From positions 5,441 through 23,860 of the forward strand of contig PATE01000017.1 of the NCBI GenBank assembly GCA_002712305.1: a DNA stretch of 18,420 nt. Direction: 5' to 3'. This stretch comes from Gemmatimonadota bacterium (lineage in GTDB: Bacteria; Latescibacterota; UBA2968; UBA8231). Positions 7,635 to 14,689 of the stretch are shown here, piece by piece. The position numbers and the translations under genes were made by a program. Under the pieces are notes generated by a model, which was not told the DNA's origin, searched no databases, and worked only from the letters and a program-made list of their open reading frames with translations. Positions within the stretch are counted from its first letter, which is position 1. Each line of letters begins with the position of its first letter.

Positions 7635-8771
7635 CTACGAGCGACATCGAATCTCCATGGGATAGACCGACAGATTCTCCGGTCCAGACTCGGTGATCAG
7701 ATACATGTTCTCAAGTCGCACGCCGGCGCGAGCATCCGGGATGTAAGATCCGGGTTCGATGGAGACCACATTGCCCACCCGAAAGATACCGCCGCGTGTG
7801 GGATTTACATCCGGCATCTGGTGGGCGCGCAAGCCGATCGTGTGCCCACCATGGTGTCCCAGACCGGCCTCGGCGAGGGCCGGATGCTCGCGGATGTAGG
7901 CGTCCATCGCCTTGGCGCAGTCACGGCTGTCTTTGCCCGGTTGCAGATAGTCGCCAATACGATCGTGGAAGGCACTCAGGTGGTTGTAGATCGATTCCTG
8001 TAGTTCGGTCGGTTCGCCGACGGAGAAGGTGCGACACAGGTCAGACCAGTACCCTCGATAGGTGATCCATGCGTCGATGATGTAGAGCTCCCCTTCCTCA
8101 ATCTTTCGGTCGCGCGCAAACCCACCTAGCTGGCCGCATTGATAGTCGCCGTCGTGGAAGACCTTTTCACCCGCCGCCAGATGGGCTGCCTGCTGGGCGG
8201 CACCCAGAACCTCCAGTTCGTTCACACCGGGTGAGATCGCCTGCTGGGCGGCATCGTAGGCGGCCAGGTCGATCTGCACGGCCTTGCGCATCAGGGCCAA
8301 TTCGTCGTCGTCTTTGACCTCCTGCATCTGATTCAGCATCTCATCCACATCGACCCACTCCGGTGCCCCACCGAGGCCCTTCTCGATGTGGTCTGCGAGC
8401 AGTTTGCCCATGAACTCGCGCTGATACCCTACTCGCCCCGCCTTCGTGTTCTTTGCCTGCAGTCGATCCACGACCAATTCACCCAACTGAGTTCGCAGGT
8501 AGGAATTGACGGTGCCGCCGATACTCCATTCGTAGGTCACAGACTCATCGACGAGGGGGTCACCTTCATCGGTGTGGGCGGCGAGCCAACTGTTTCCGTC
8601 GGCTTCGAACCAGAACACGGCTGGTGGCGCCGGAAAACTCTCGGGCAGCAGCACTCCCGTGAAGTAGTAGATCTCGAGCGGGTGTACGAGTGCGATCGCA
8701 TCGATCCCGGCGCTGCTGAGTTCGTCTCGCAGGCGCGTCTGGCGAGTCTGGCATCCCTCTTTCGTCAGCAC
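7635..8771 (-). CDS. M24 family metallopeptidase (Xaa-Pro aminopeptidase / creatinase fold)
   Basis: A 378-residue cytoplasmic protein with the two-domain creatinase/prolidase layout. The N-terminal domain covers about 1-150 (VHPLEIYYFTGVLLPES, WLAAHTDEGDPL). The C-terminal pita-bread domain contains all five metal ligands: Asp233 (IIDAW), Asp244 (YWSDLCRTF), His310 (GHHGGHTIGL), Glu339 (VSIEPG) and Glu354 (VRLENMYLIT). An intact ligand set argues for a dinuclear-metal peptidase that removes N-terminal residues before proline, rather than a metal-free creatinase, though sequence alone does not settle this. The GTG start has AGGAG 8 nt upstream. It sits between a phosphoesterase gene (108-nt gap) and the SGNH-like gene on the same strand. 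Confidence 0.93.
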   Translation of the reverse strand: MLTKEGCQTRQTRLRDELSSAGIDAIALVHPLEIYYFTGVLLPESFPAPPAVFWFEADGNSWLAAHTDEGDPLVDESVTYEWSIGGTVNSYLRTQLGELVVDRLQAKNTKAGRVGYQREFMGKLLADHIEKGLGGAPEWVDVDEMLNQMQEVKDDDELALMRKAVQIDLAAYDAAQQAISPGVNELEVLGAAQQAAHLAAGEKVFHDGDYQCGQLGGFARDRKIEEGELYIIDAWITYRGYWSDLCRTFSVGEPTELQESIYNHLSAFHDRIGDYLQPGKDSRDCAKAMDAYIREHPALAEAGLGHHGGHTIGLRAHQMPDVNPTRGGIFRVGNVVSIEPGSYIPDARAGVRLENMYLITESGPENLSVYPMEIRCRS

Positions 8772-8879
8772 GTCGTCGTCTCCTGGCTGGTAGTGGTCGG
8801 TGATTGTGCCCGAGAGCCTATGAAACAGTTGGGTCGAGAGACAACCCCGAAACCCATCGACTGGAACGGGAGAGACCTT

Positions 8880-9599
8880 TCAGGAGGTCGGTGAGGAATA
8901 GGGGCCCAGCTGCAGGCCATGGACATCGACGACGCCACGACGCGTATAGTCGAACCACGTGTCGGCCGTATCCTGTGAGAGGGGCGACTGAGCATAGTCC
9001 CTCCGCAGCGCGTCCAGGTCGTATTCGACCCGCTCGAAGCGAATCTCCCCGTCCTCGATGAGCATACACTGAGCGCGATAGTCTCCGTCGCGGGGTTGCC
9101 CGATGGTGCCTGCATTGACGAGGCGTCTTCCATCCACGTCATGGATGAAAGCCATGTGCGTGTGACCGAACAGGACCCGGTCTGTTCCAGCCGTCTCGAG
9201 GGCGTCTGTGAACTCGGCTGATTCACTGTGTGGCCACAACGTGCCCCGCAGGGGATCCTGGGGTGTCGCATGAACCAGGTGATAAGAGATTCCGTCGACG
9301 TTTCGTGAGAGCGTCTTCGCGAGGGCACCCAGCCACTGGATGTGGTCTGGTGACCGATCAAATCCCCAGACATTGGATTCGAAGACGGCTGGATCTTCGC
9401 TGGCATAACGTGCGTCGTGATTGCCCAGCACGACGGCGTCACAGTGTTCTCGCGCCAGATCAATGCACTGAGATGGGCAGGGACCATATTCAACCAGGTC
9501 TCCAAGGCACCAGACCTCGTCGGCATCACCGTATCGGTCGAGGACGGCCTGCAAGGCACGCGCATTCGCATGAATATCGGTGATCAACAGAATCTGCAT
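8880..9599 (-). CDS. Small cytoplasmic metallophosphoesterase (YfcE-like)
   Basis: A 239-residue protein with a complete calcineurin-like set: TDIHAN (Asp8, His10), CLGDLVEYG (Asp34), LGNHD (59-62 region), YHLVHATP and LFGHTHM. This matches compact phosphodiesterases of the YfcE/MJ0936 type, which act on phosphodiester substrates with Mn(II) or Ni(II). After the GHTH motif there is the usual LVNAGTIGQPRDGD segment and about 60 further residues. I set the start at ATG 9599 because AAGGGG lies 5 nt upstream and the beta strand MQILLITDIHAN begins there; an open extension to 9737 adds sequence unlike the family. It diverges from the DUF1805 gene and is the first gene of a probable leftward operon with the M24 peptidase. 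Confidence 0.93.
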   Translation of the reverse strand: MQILLITDIHANARALQAVLDRYGDADEVWCLGDLVEYGPCPSQCIDLAREHCDAVVLGNHDARYASEDPAVFESNVWGFDRSPDHIQWLGALAKTLSRNVDGISYHLVHATPQDPLRGTLWPHSESAEFTDALETAGTDRVLFGHTHMAFIHDVDGRRLVNAGTIGQPRDGDYRAQCMLIEDGEIRFERVEYDLDALRRDYAQSPLSQDTADTWFDYTRRGVVDVHGLQLGPYSSPTS

Positions 9600-9735
9600 C
9601 GTGGCCCCTTGTGCCCGGTGATCAAGAATCGACGAGAGAATCGCGGCGCGTCCCTCGAAGACGTAAGGTAGCAGATTACGGAGCGTCGGAATGATGGCCT
9701 GGGCAGCTACGATCGCATGACCGCACAATGTCTCC

Positions 9736-9742
9736 AAGGAGG
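9736..9742 (+). promoter_or_regulatory. Strong ribosome site with unusually long spacer before the DUF1805 gene
   Basis: AAGGAGG is a near-perfect anti-SD complement, but it lies 14 nt before the DUF1805 ATG at 9757. An out-of-frame ATG directly abuts it at 9743. The protein family supports the 9757 start, since the domain begins within a few residues and no in-frame start lies nearer. Confidence 0.5.
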
Positions 9743-9756
9743 ATGGGTTACTTCAC

Positions 9757-10095
9757 ATGCAGACACTTCCCAAGGCGGAGCATCGCCAACTCCAGACACC
9801 CTACGGCTCATGCATCGGGGCAGCCTATGCCTGGGCAGGCGGGCAATACTGCGCCATTCACACCGACACAGGGGTCGTCGGTTGCGGCATCTACGATGTG
9901 GACTGCGCTGATGAGTTCGGCATGGCCTTCGCCATCGCCAAGGGAACGCCAGAGCATCCTCTGCGCGACCCCGAAGATCTATACGAAGCTCGCATCGTGG
10001 CCGTGAGTCGGTCCGCCCGCCAGCTTGGAATCAATACAGGCATGACAGGCATGGAAGCGTTGGAGAAGTTCCTGACGCGAGACACAGGTTCATAG
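9757..10095 (+). CDS. DUF1805 domain protein
   Basis: A 112-residue protein that matches my knowledge of DUF1805, a small family of unknown function in archaea and bacteria. The matching pattern is a glycine-rich strand (YAWAGGQYCAIHTDTGVVGCGIYDV), a helix starting CADEFGMAFAIAKG, a short segment (DPEDLYEARIVAVSRSARQLGI) and the ending GMTGMEALEKFL. No catalytic motif is evident. Two cysteines (Cys32 and Cys43) sit in the conserved core. It probably shares a transcript with PhyH-2, which begins 84 nt downstream. Domain recognition is by eye and no role is assigned. Confidence 0.8.
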   Translation: MQTLPKAEHRQLQTPYGSCIGAAYAWAGGQYCAIHTDTGVVGCGIYDVDCADEFGMAFAIAKGTPEHPLRDPEDLYEARIVAVSRSARQLGINTGMTGMEALEKFLTRDTGS

Positions 10096-10119
10096 TCCAA
10101 GACAAGCGACCACCTGCGA

Positions 10120-10150
10120 CCGCTGAACATGAGCGCGGAGAAATCAGCGG
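10120..10150 (+). repeat. Inverted repeat between the DUF1805 gene and PhyH-2
   Basis: CCGCTGA (10120-10126) and TCAGCGG (10144-10150) are exact inverted copies separated by 17 nt. The right arm is followed by CTCCTTAATCTT rather than a clean T-run, so it is a weak candidate for an attenuator or terminator in the 84-nt intergenic gap. Confidence 0.3.
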
Positions 10151-10179
10151 CTCCTTAATCTTCGGAATACTCGATCCCC

Positions 10180-10932
10180 ATGGAGGTCGCCATCCTGTTT
10201 CACACAAGCACCCTCGACCCGGCGGCGAAGGAGCGCCTCGACCACGATGGACACGTCCTTCTGCCCGGGCTGCTCACGGACGAGGCCTGTGCATCACTGA
10301 CGCAGGCCCTCGGTCACATTGCATCACTGATGCCGGGGGATCCGAACTATCCTCCCAACCACTACGCCGCCCAACACGATGAGTATCTGGCGCGTTTGAT
10401 CGCGGACCCTCAGATGCTCGAACTGGCGCGATCTGCCCTCGGAGGCAGCATTCGCTACGACCACTGCTTCACCCTCAATCGCCCGGGTGGCAACGGTGGT
10501 GCGAACTGGCACAGTCACGCCTACGCCGAAGAGGATGAGTCGCTCGGTTTCATGCGGATCTTCTTTTATGTGAATGGCTTTCGCCGGGGGGACGGAAACC
10601 TGAAAGTCGTACCGGGCAGCCATCTGTTTCGGGATGCGCAGGTTCAGGCCACGTCAGATGAAGATCTGATGACGGGGTGGATGAAGGGGCGGCGGCACCC
10701 TCTCAGCGGTGAACCGTTGAAGATCGAGGAGTTGGAGGCACCGGCCGGCTCCGTCGCCCTCATGTGGACCCATGCGGCACACGCGGTCAACTCTCGCCTC
10801 GAAGGCAGCGACACGCGTTGGTGTGTCGTGTATGGATATCGCAATCCCGGGGCCGCGTCACCGGCCCGCAGGATCACGCCCGAGTTTGAGAACCGGTTTG
10901 AGGGGGCACAGGATCTGATGCCCCTCTACTGA
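10180..10932 (+). CDS. Phytanoyl-CoA dioxygenase (PhyH) family protein, PhyH-2, with H-S-H in place of H-x-D
   Basis: A 250-residue cytoplasmic PhyH-family protein. It opens with the usual LDHDGHVLLPGLLTDEAC segment, has GGANWHSHAYAEEDESLG at residues 106-123, then the strand GFMRIFFYVNGFRRGDGNLKVVPGSH, the distal His201 in THAAHAVNSR, and Arg213 as the likely 2-oxoglutarate anchor. Where the family has W-H-x-D, this protein reads W-H-S-H (His111, His113), so the carboxylate ligand appears to be replaced by histidine. No Shine-Dalgarno precedes ATG 10180; a GGAGG just inside the gene would instead suit a CTG at codon 6, so the precise start is uncertain. It follows the DUF1805 gene and is convergent with galM, only 20 nt away. 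Confidence 0.87.
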   Translation: MEVAILFHTSTLDPAAKERLDHDGHVLLPGLLTDEACASLTQALGHIASLMPGDPNYPPNHYAAQHDEYLARLIADPQMLELARSALGGSIRYDHCFTLNRPGGNGGANWHSHAYAEEDESLGFMRIFFYVNGFRRGDGNLKVVPGSHLFRDAQVQATSDEDLMTGWMKGRRHPLSGEPLKIEELEAPAGSVALMWTHAAHAVNSRLEGSDTRWCVVYGYRNPGAASPARRITPEFENRFEGAQDLMPLY

Positions 10933-10952
10933 AGTCTCCGGAGGCGACGAGG

Positions 10953-11999
10953 CTAGAGCGTAGAGAAACGATACTCCGTCGATTGCTGGTACGTCTCGCC
11001 CGGTCGCAGAATGGTGGTGGGGAAGTGGTCGTGGTTGACGCTATCAGGAAAGTGCTGTGTCTCCAGACAGAAGGCATGATGGCGTTCGTACACTGCCCCC
11101 GCCTTGCCGCCGAGACCATCGAGGAAATTGCCGGTGTAGAATTGAACCGCCGGTTCTGTGGTCAGCACCTCCATGCGACGTCCTCGCAGCGGTTCGATCA
11201 CCTCGCCCACGAGTCGAGGCCTGCCATTCGCCTCCCAGCCATCGAAAACGAGATTGTCATCGTAGCCGCCTGACTCCAGTTGATCGATTCGGGCACCGAT
11301 CTCTGTGGGCGTGGTGAAATCGAAGGGTGTTCCTTCCACGAGGGCGACTTCACCCGTAGGGATCCCTGATGCATCACGGACGGTGTACTGACTCGATTTG
11401 AGCCGCATCACGTGTTGGTGTATCGAACCCGCATCGTGCCCTCTGAGTTGGAAGTACGCGTGGTTCGTGAGATTGATGGGCGTGGCGCGATCCGTCGTGG
11501 CATAGTAGTCGATGCGCAGCCCACTCGCCTTGGTAAGCGTGTAGCGGACCTCCACCTTGACCTCTCCCGGGTAGCCATCTTCGCCATCGGCACTGGCGTA
11601 GGTGAGACGCACACCCAGGCCTTCCAGACTGTCCTCGACCTCTCCCCGCCACAAGGCGCGTTGAAACCCGCCCTCACCGCCATGCAGATGATTCGGCGGA
11701 TTGTTGATGGCCAGCTGATAGTCGGTGCCATCGAGATGGAAGCGCCCCGCAGCGATACGGTTGGCGACGCGACCGACGATGACGCCGAGCGAACCCGACT
11801 TGGTCTGATACTCCTCGAGCGTATCGAAGCCGAGTACGACATCAGCCGGTTCCTCGAATCGATCCGGAACACTCAGACCGATCAGCGTGGCGCCATATTC
11901 CATGATGCGGACGATGGCGCCGCGATCGTTGGCAAGGGTGAACAGAGAGACGGACTCGCCGTCGATGGAACCAAAACTGTCGCGTGCGATGGAGGTCAT
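10953..11999 (-). CDS. galM: Aldose 1-epimerase (galactose mutarotase)
   Basis: A 348-residue cytoplasmic enzyme, the usual length for the family, that interconverts alpha and beta anomers of aldoses such as galactose and glucose. Signature segments are GRVANRIAAGRFHLDG (Arg81), NHLHGGEGGFQRALW (His106), NLTNHAYFQL (catalytic acid His180), GGYDDNLVF (Asp248 region) and FCLETQHFPD (catalytic base Glu313), ending in the usual LRPGETYQQSTEYRF. I set the start at ATG 11999, with GAAGG 4 nt upstream, because the family N-terminus begins there; the frame stays open to 12233 inside the upstream gene, but that part is unrelated sequence. It lies 17 nt after an unidentified gene, so the two are likely co-transcribed. 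Confidence 0.94.
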   Translation of the reverse strand: MTSIARDSFGSIDGESVSLFTLANDRGAIVRIMEYGATLIGLSVPDRFEEPADVVLGFDTLEEYQTKSGSLGVIVGRVANRIAAGRFHLDGTDYQLAINNPPNHLHGGEGGFQRALWRGEVEDSLEGLGVRLTYASADGEDGYPGEVKVEVRYTLTKASGLRIDYYATTDRATPINLTNHAYFQLRGHDAGSIHQHVMRLKSSQYTVRDASGIPTGEVALVEGTPFDFTTPTEIGARIDQLESGGYDDNLVFDGWEANGRPRLVGEVIEPLRGRRMEVLTTEPAVQFYTGNFLDGLGGKAGAVYERHHAFCLETQHFPDSVNHDHFPTTILRPGETYQQSTEYRFSTL

Positions 12000-12016
12000 A
12001 GAGCCTTCAATCTCTG

Positions 12017-12898
12017 CTATTCGTGCAGGATCTGCTGCGCCTTCTGCACTTCCAGCAGGATGTCGTCGTCGGAGTGAAATCGCTTGTAGATCATACGGAC
12101 GCGGAAGGTGAAGTCGCGGCCTGGCATGTATTCCCCTTCTGGGATGACCCACTCGAAATCCCAGGCGGGGCAAGTCCGTTCGGACTGAATCGCCCCACCA
12201 CCGCCCGATGGTGAGGAGAAGAAGCGGAGCCACTGAGGCTGATCGAAGACAAGAAGCAGAACCATGTCCCCGATTCTTCCGTAGTAGAAGGGCTCATCGA
12301 ATCTGAAGGGGACGCGGTGCCAGTGGAAGGGGCGTCCTTCGCCGGTGTTGGGCCATTTCTCGAGTTCGTCATCCGGGACCGAAGCGGGGGCCACGTTGCT
12401 GTGGATGCCATGACTCGGCGGGATGTAACGGAGCCACTGGCCATCGGCGAGAAAGTGCAGGCGCGGATCATCGGGACTGTTCATGTAGTTGCACCACGAT
12501 ACTTCACGGAAGCTGCACCCCGGAGCTCGGAGGTCGGCCTCGTCACAGAGGGTGAGTTCGTGATGGATCGTGAAGGGCGCCTCAACGCGATACAGGGCCC
12601 GCGTGCGGCTCTGTCGCTGTCGATCTGGCTCCCGGGTCAACACGGCACTGGTTGCATCGAGTTCTTCGAGAAAGGTGCGTCGACCTCTCAATTCGCCGGG
12701 CAGCAACCCCGCAAAGCTGTTGCCAAAGGCGTTGAACACCCGATGTCGGGACGTGAGAGACCATAAACCGCAATACTGCGTACCGCCTACACCATTGCGC
12801 ACACCGTCTCCGACCACCGCCTGTAGATCACCAGCCTGGATCAGATGGCTGTGGATGGGCAGCAGGCCAACCATCGACCGGGGTTCAAAATCAGTCAT
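12017..12898 (-). CDS. Conserved-looking protein of unknown function upstream of galM
   Basis: I do not recognise this 293-residue protein. It has no signal peptide or membrane segment. It is rich in aromatic residues and beta-strand-like stretches (YRVEAPFTIHHELTL, DGQWLRYIPPSHGIHSN, FHWHRVPFRFDEPFYYG, DMVLLLVFDQPQWLRFF, DFTFRVRMIYKRF), with His192 and His194 in FHWH and a loop with four glycines. The pattern would suit a beta-sandwich carbohydrate-active or mutarotase-like fold, which is speculation based partly on the galM gene 17 nt downstream. ATG 12898 is the most sensible start although its ribosome site is weak; the frame is open to 13072 but adds low-quality sequence crossing the divergent promoter region of PhyH-3. 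Confidence 0.7.
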   Translation of the reverse strand: MTDFEPRSMVGLLPIHSHLIQAGDLQAVVGDGVRNGVGGTQYCGLWSLTSRHRVFNAFGNSFAGLLPGELRGRRTFLEELDATSAVLTREPDRQRQSRTRALYRVEAPFTIHHELTLCDEADLRAPGCSFREVSWCNYMNSPDDPRLHFLADGQWLRYIPPSHGIHSNVAPASVPDDELEKWPNTGEGRPFHWHRVPFRFDEPFYYGRIGDMVLLLVFDQPQWLRFFSSPSGGGGAIQSERTCPAWDFEWVIPEGEYMPGRDFTFRVRMIYKRFHSDDDILLEVQKAQQILHE

Positions 12899-13055
12899 TC
12901 GATCGGTTTGTCTCTCGTAGACACCTGGATGAGCACCGTGTGCAGGGGCCTCATTATGGGGAGATTCGGGGTCTTCGAGCAAATCTGGAGATGTCTCGCA
13001 GGGAGATAATCCCGTAGACTTGCCCACGGATTCGACCTCAATGCGACACCCAAAA

Positions 13056-13060
13056 AAGGA
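13056..13060 (+). promoter_or_regulatory. Ribosome site offset 14 nt from the PhyH-3 start
   Basis: An A-rich AAGGA ends at 13060. It is 4 nt from an out-of-frame ATG at 13065 but 14 nt from the PhyH-3 ATG at 13075. The PhyH N-terminal motif begins immediately after 13075, so that start is preferred on homology even though the spacer is long. Confidence 0.4.
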
Positions 13061-13074
13061 ACCGATGCACATCC

Positions 13075-13800
13075 ATGCTCGACCAAGATCAGATCAACGC
13101 CTTCAAGGACCAGGGGCACCTCATTCTCCCCGGGTTTGTCGAAGCGGACATGGTGAGGCAGTGGCAGGAACAGTTCTGGCAGCACCTCGACTGTTCGATC
13201 GACGAACCCGACAAGTGGCCCGATCGGGTCGAGGGGTTCCAACCCGATCCGGTCTTCGGTGATCTGCCCGAGTTGCAGGGCATCGTGAAACAGGTCGGAG
13301 GTGGCCACTTCAGCGGGGGTGGATGCGGCGTGCTGGTGCGTTGGCCGCAGAAACAGGAGCAGTGGTCTATGCCAGAATCGGGACATCTCGACGGCTACCC
13401 CGGAGAGGGATGTCAGGCGGTGCTGATGATCGGGGCCACCACCTATCTCCACGATGTCGAATCCCAGGGGGGGGCCTACACCTACTGGCCTGCCAGCCAT
13501 CACATCGCCCATCGGTATTTCCGTGAACATCCCCATCAGATCGAGGGCACCTTTCGCGAAACGTCCGAGTGGGAGGAACGCGGCTGGGGGATCTTTTCTG
13601 ACGATAGTCCGGAACCTCCGCGCGAATTCGTGGCCAAGGCAGGAGATGTCATCCTCTGGCACGGATGGCTCTGTCACACGGGATCGACGAATGTGCGCCC
13701 TTCACCGCGCGTCGGTTTCTTTTCGAGGTGGATTCATGAAGACGACGCAGGCGTGCGAAAGGCGATTCCCGAAGATCCCTGGCATCACTGGGCGATCTAG
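13075..13800 (+). CDS. Phytanoyl-CoA dioxygenase (PhyH) family protein, PhyH-3, intact iron triad
   Basis: A 241-residue cytoplasmic Fe(II)/2-oxoglutarate oxygenase. It begins with the family's INAFKDQGHLILPGFVEADM and carries the iron motif GHLDGY (His104-x-Asp106), the core strand YLHDVESQGGAYTYWPASHH, the distal His201 in ILWHGWLCHTGSTN, and Arg212 as 2-oxoglutarate anchor (RPSPRVGFFSRW). All three metal ligands are therefore present and it should be catalytically competent. It is shorter than human PHYH, as many bacterial members are. A GATAAT at 13005-13010 could be a -10 element but has no good -35. The stop codon lies inside a 16-bp tandem duplication. Two further rightward genes follow. 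Confidence 0.91.
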   Translation: MLDQDQINAFKDQGHLILPGFVEADMVRQWQEQFWQHLDCSIDEPDKWPDRVEGFQPDPVFGDLPELQGIVKQVGGGHFSGGGCGVLVRWPQKQEQWSMPESGHLDGYPGEGCQAVLMIGATTYLHDVESQGGAYTYWPASHHIAHRYFREHPHQIEGTFRETSEWEERGWGIFSDDSPEPPREFVAKAGDVILWHGWLCHTGSTNVRPSPRVGFFSRWIHEDDAGVRKAIPEDPWHHWAI

Positions 13801-13818
13801 TTACTGGGCGATCTAGTT
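13787..13818 (+). repeat. Perfect 16-bp tandem duplication across the PhyH-3 stop codon
   Basis: ACTGGGCGATCTAGTT occurs at 13787-13802 and again at 13803-13818 with no mismatch. The first copy encodes the last residues (WAI) and stop of PhyH-3; the second lies just downstream. A replication-slippage origin is likely. Confidence 0.95.
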
Positions 13819-13862
13819 CACGACGAGACCGGTGCCTGACACGGAGCTTCGACAACGAATCG

Positions 13863-13884
13863 TGCATGGAGGATGCATGGAGGA
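13863..13884 (+). repeat. Perfect 11-bp tandem duplication in the leader of the unidentified gene at 13904
   Basis: TGCATGGAGGA is repeated head to tail at 13863-13873 and 13874-13884. Each copy contains an ATG and a GGAGGA ribosome-site-like stretch. The second ATG (13877) opens a 7-codon frame that ends in TGA at 13898, a few bases before the real start at 13904. Confidence 0.95.
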
Positions 13885-13903
13885 AGCAAGGCGAGGATGA
13901 TGA

Positions 13904-14680
13904 ATGCAACAGCGATCCGGTGAGTGGGAGTTGGCCCTGGAGCAGCAGTCCGATCTCAGTGTCACCCAAGGCAGCACTGCGGCCGTGGCCGACAGCGTTC
14001 GCCGCGGGGCAGATCTACGGGTGTACATGACCACGGAGAAGTACGAGGAGACGATCTACTTCCAGCAGACGTACGCCGCTGCCGGCGAAGACTTCGCCGG
14101 GCTGATGAGCCATCATCACGGGTATGTCCACCACGGGCAGCAGGTGGAGCAGCCGAACTGCAGCATCTTCAGATACGATGCTTCCGGTACTTTCGCCCAG
14201 ATGAAGTGGCTCTGGGGAGACGTCGCTGTCGATGAGAGTCAGTCTTACGGCTACGGCGTCTACCGCTGGTTCGTCAACGACCGATGGCGCCTCGTGTACG
14301 AACACGACGAAGCGGGACGCCCCATGACAGGTGACCTGGAAGAGCTCAAGAGCCTCGTACGTGAGGGGCGCACCCTGCAGGTGGGGATTCGGCAGTTGTT
14401 TGGTCTTGTGGACGACCGAACCGACGGTCCGGATCACATCAGCTATGTATCGACCATGCAGCCGGTTATCCGAGACGATCACGTAGAATCGAATTGCGAT
14501 CTCGTCGTCATCGGTGCTCCCACGTGGCCGATCACGTGGAAGGACGGCCTGCACATTTCCACGATGCTGCCGTCCACGACGGGTCAGATCATCTGTTTTG
14601 CAGCCGAACCGGGCAATCTACCCTTCACACACCTGGTCCGCCGGCGGGGGATGTGCTGGATGGTGGCCGAGAGAGGGTGA
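13904..14680 (+). CDS. Protein of unknown function between PhyH-3 and the TlpA-like gene
   Basis: I do not recognise this 258-residue protein. ATG 13904 has GAGG 7 nt upstream. There is no signal peptide or membrane helix. A histidine cluster (SHHHGYVHHGQQ, residues 69-80) is followed by aromatic strands (MKWLWGDVAVDESQSYGYGVYRWFVNDRWRLVYEHDEAGRP). The C-terminal third (about 198-258) holds hydrophobic strands such as LVVIGAPTW and GQIICFAAEPG. The His cluster could bind a metal, but no known motif fits. Its stop overlaps the ribosome site of the thioredoxin-like gene 9 nt downstream, so the two are co-translated and presumably functionally linked. Confidence 0.75.
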   Translation: MQQRSGEWELALEQQSDLSVTQGSTAAVADSVRRGADLRVYMTTEKYEETIYFQQTYAAAGEDFAGLMSHHHGYVHHGQQVEQPNCSIFRYDASGTFAQMKWLWGDVAVDESQSYGYGVYRWFVNDRWRLVYEHDEAGRPMTGDLEELKSLVREGRTLQVGIRQLFGLVDDRTDGPDHISYVSTMQPVIRDDHVESNCDLVVIGAPTWPITWKDGLHISTMLPSTTGQIICFAAEPGNLPFTHLVRRRGMCWMVAERG

Positions 14681-14689
14681 GGGGTTCTC

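Noticed and set aside
8765-9571. Minus-strand open frame of about 268 codons overlapping the small metallophosphoesterase in another frame
   Set aside because: The alternative frame has the full metallophosphoesterase motif set; this one is a low-complexity shadow.
12895-13677. Minus-strand open frame of about 260 codons opposite PhyH-3
   Set aside because: PhyH-3 on the plus strand has an intact iron triad and family layout; the antisense product has none.
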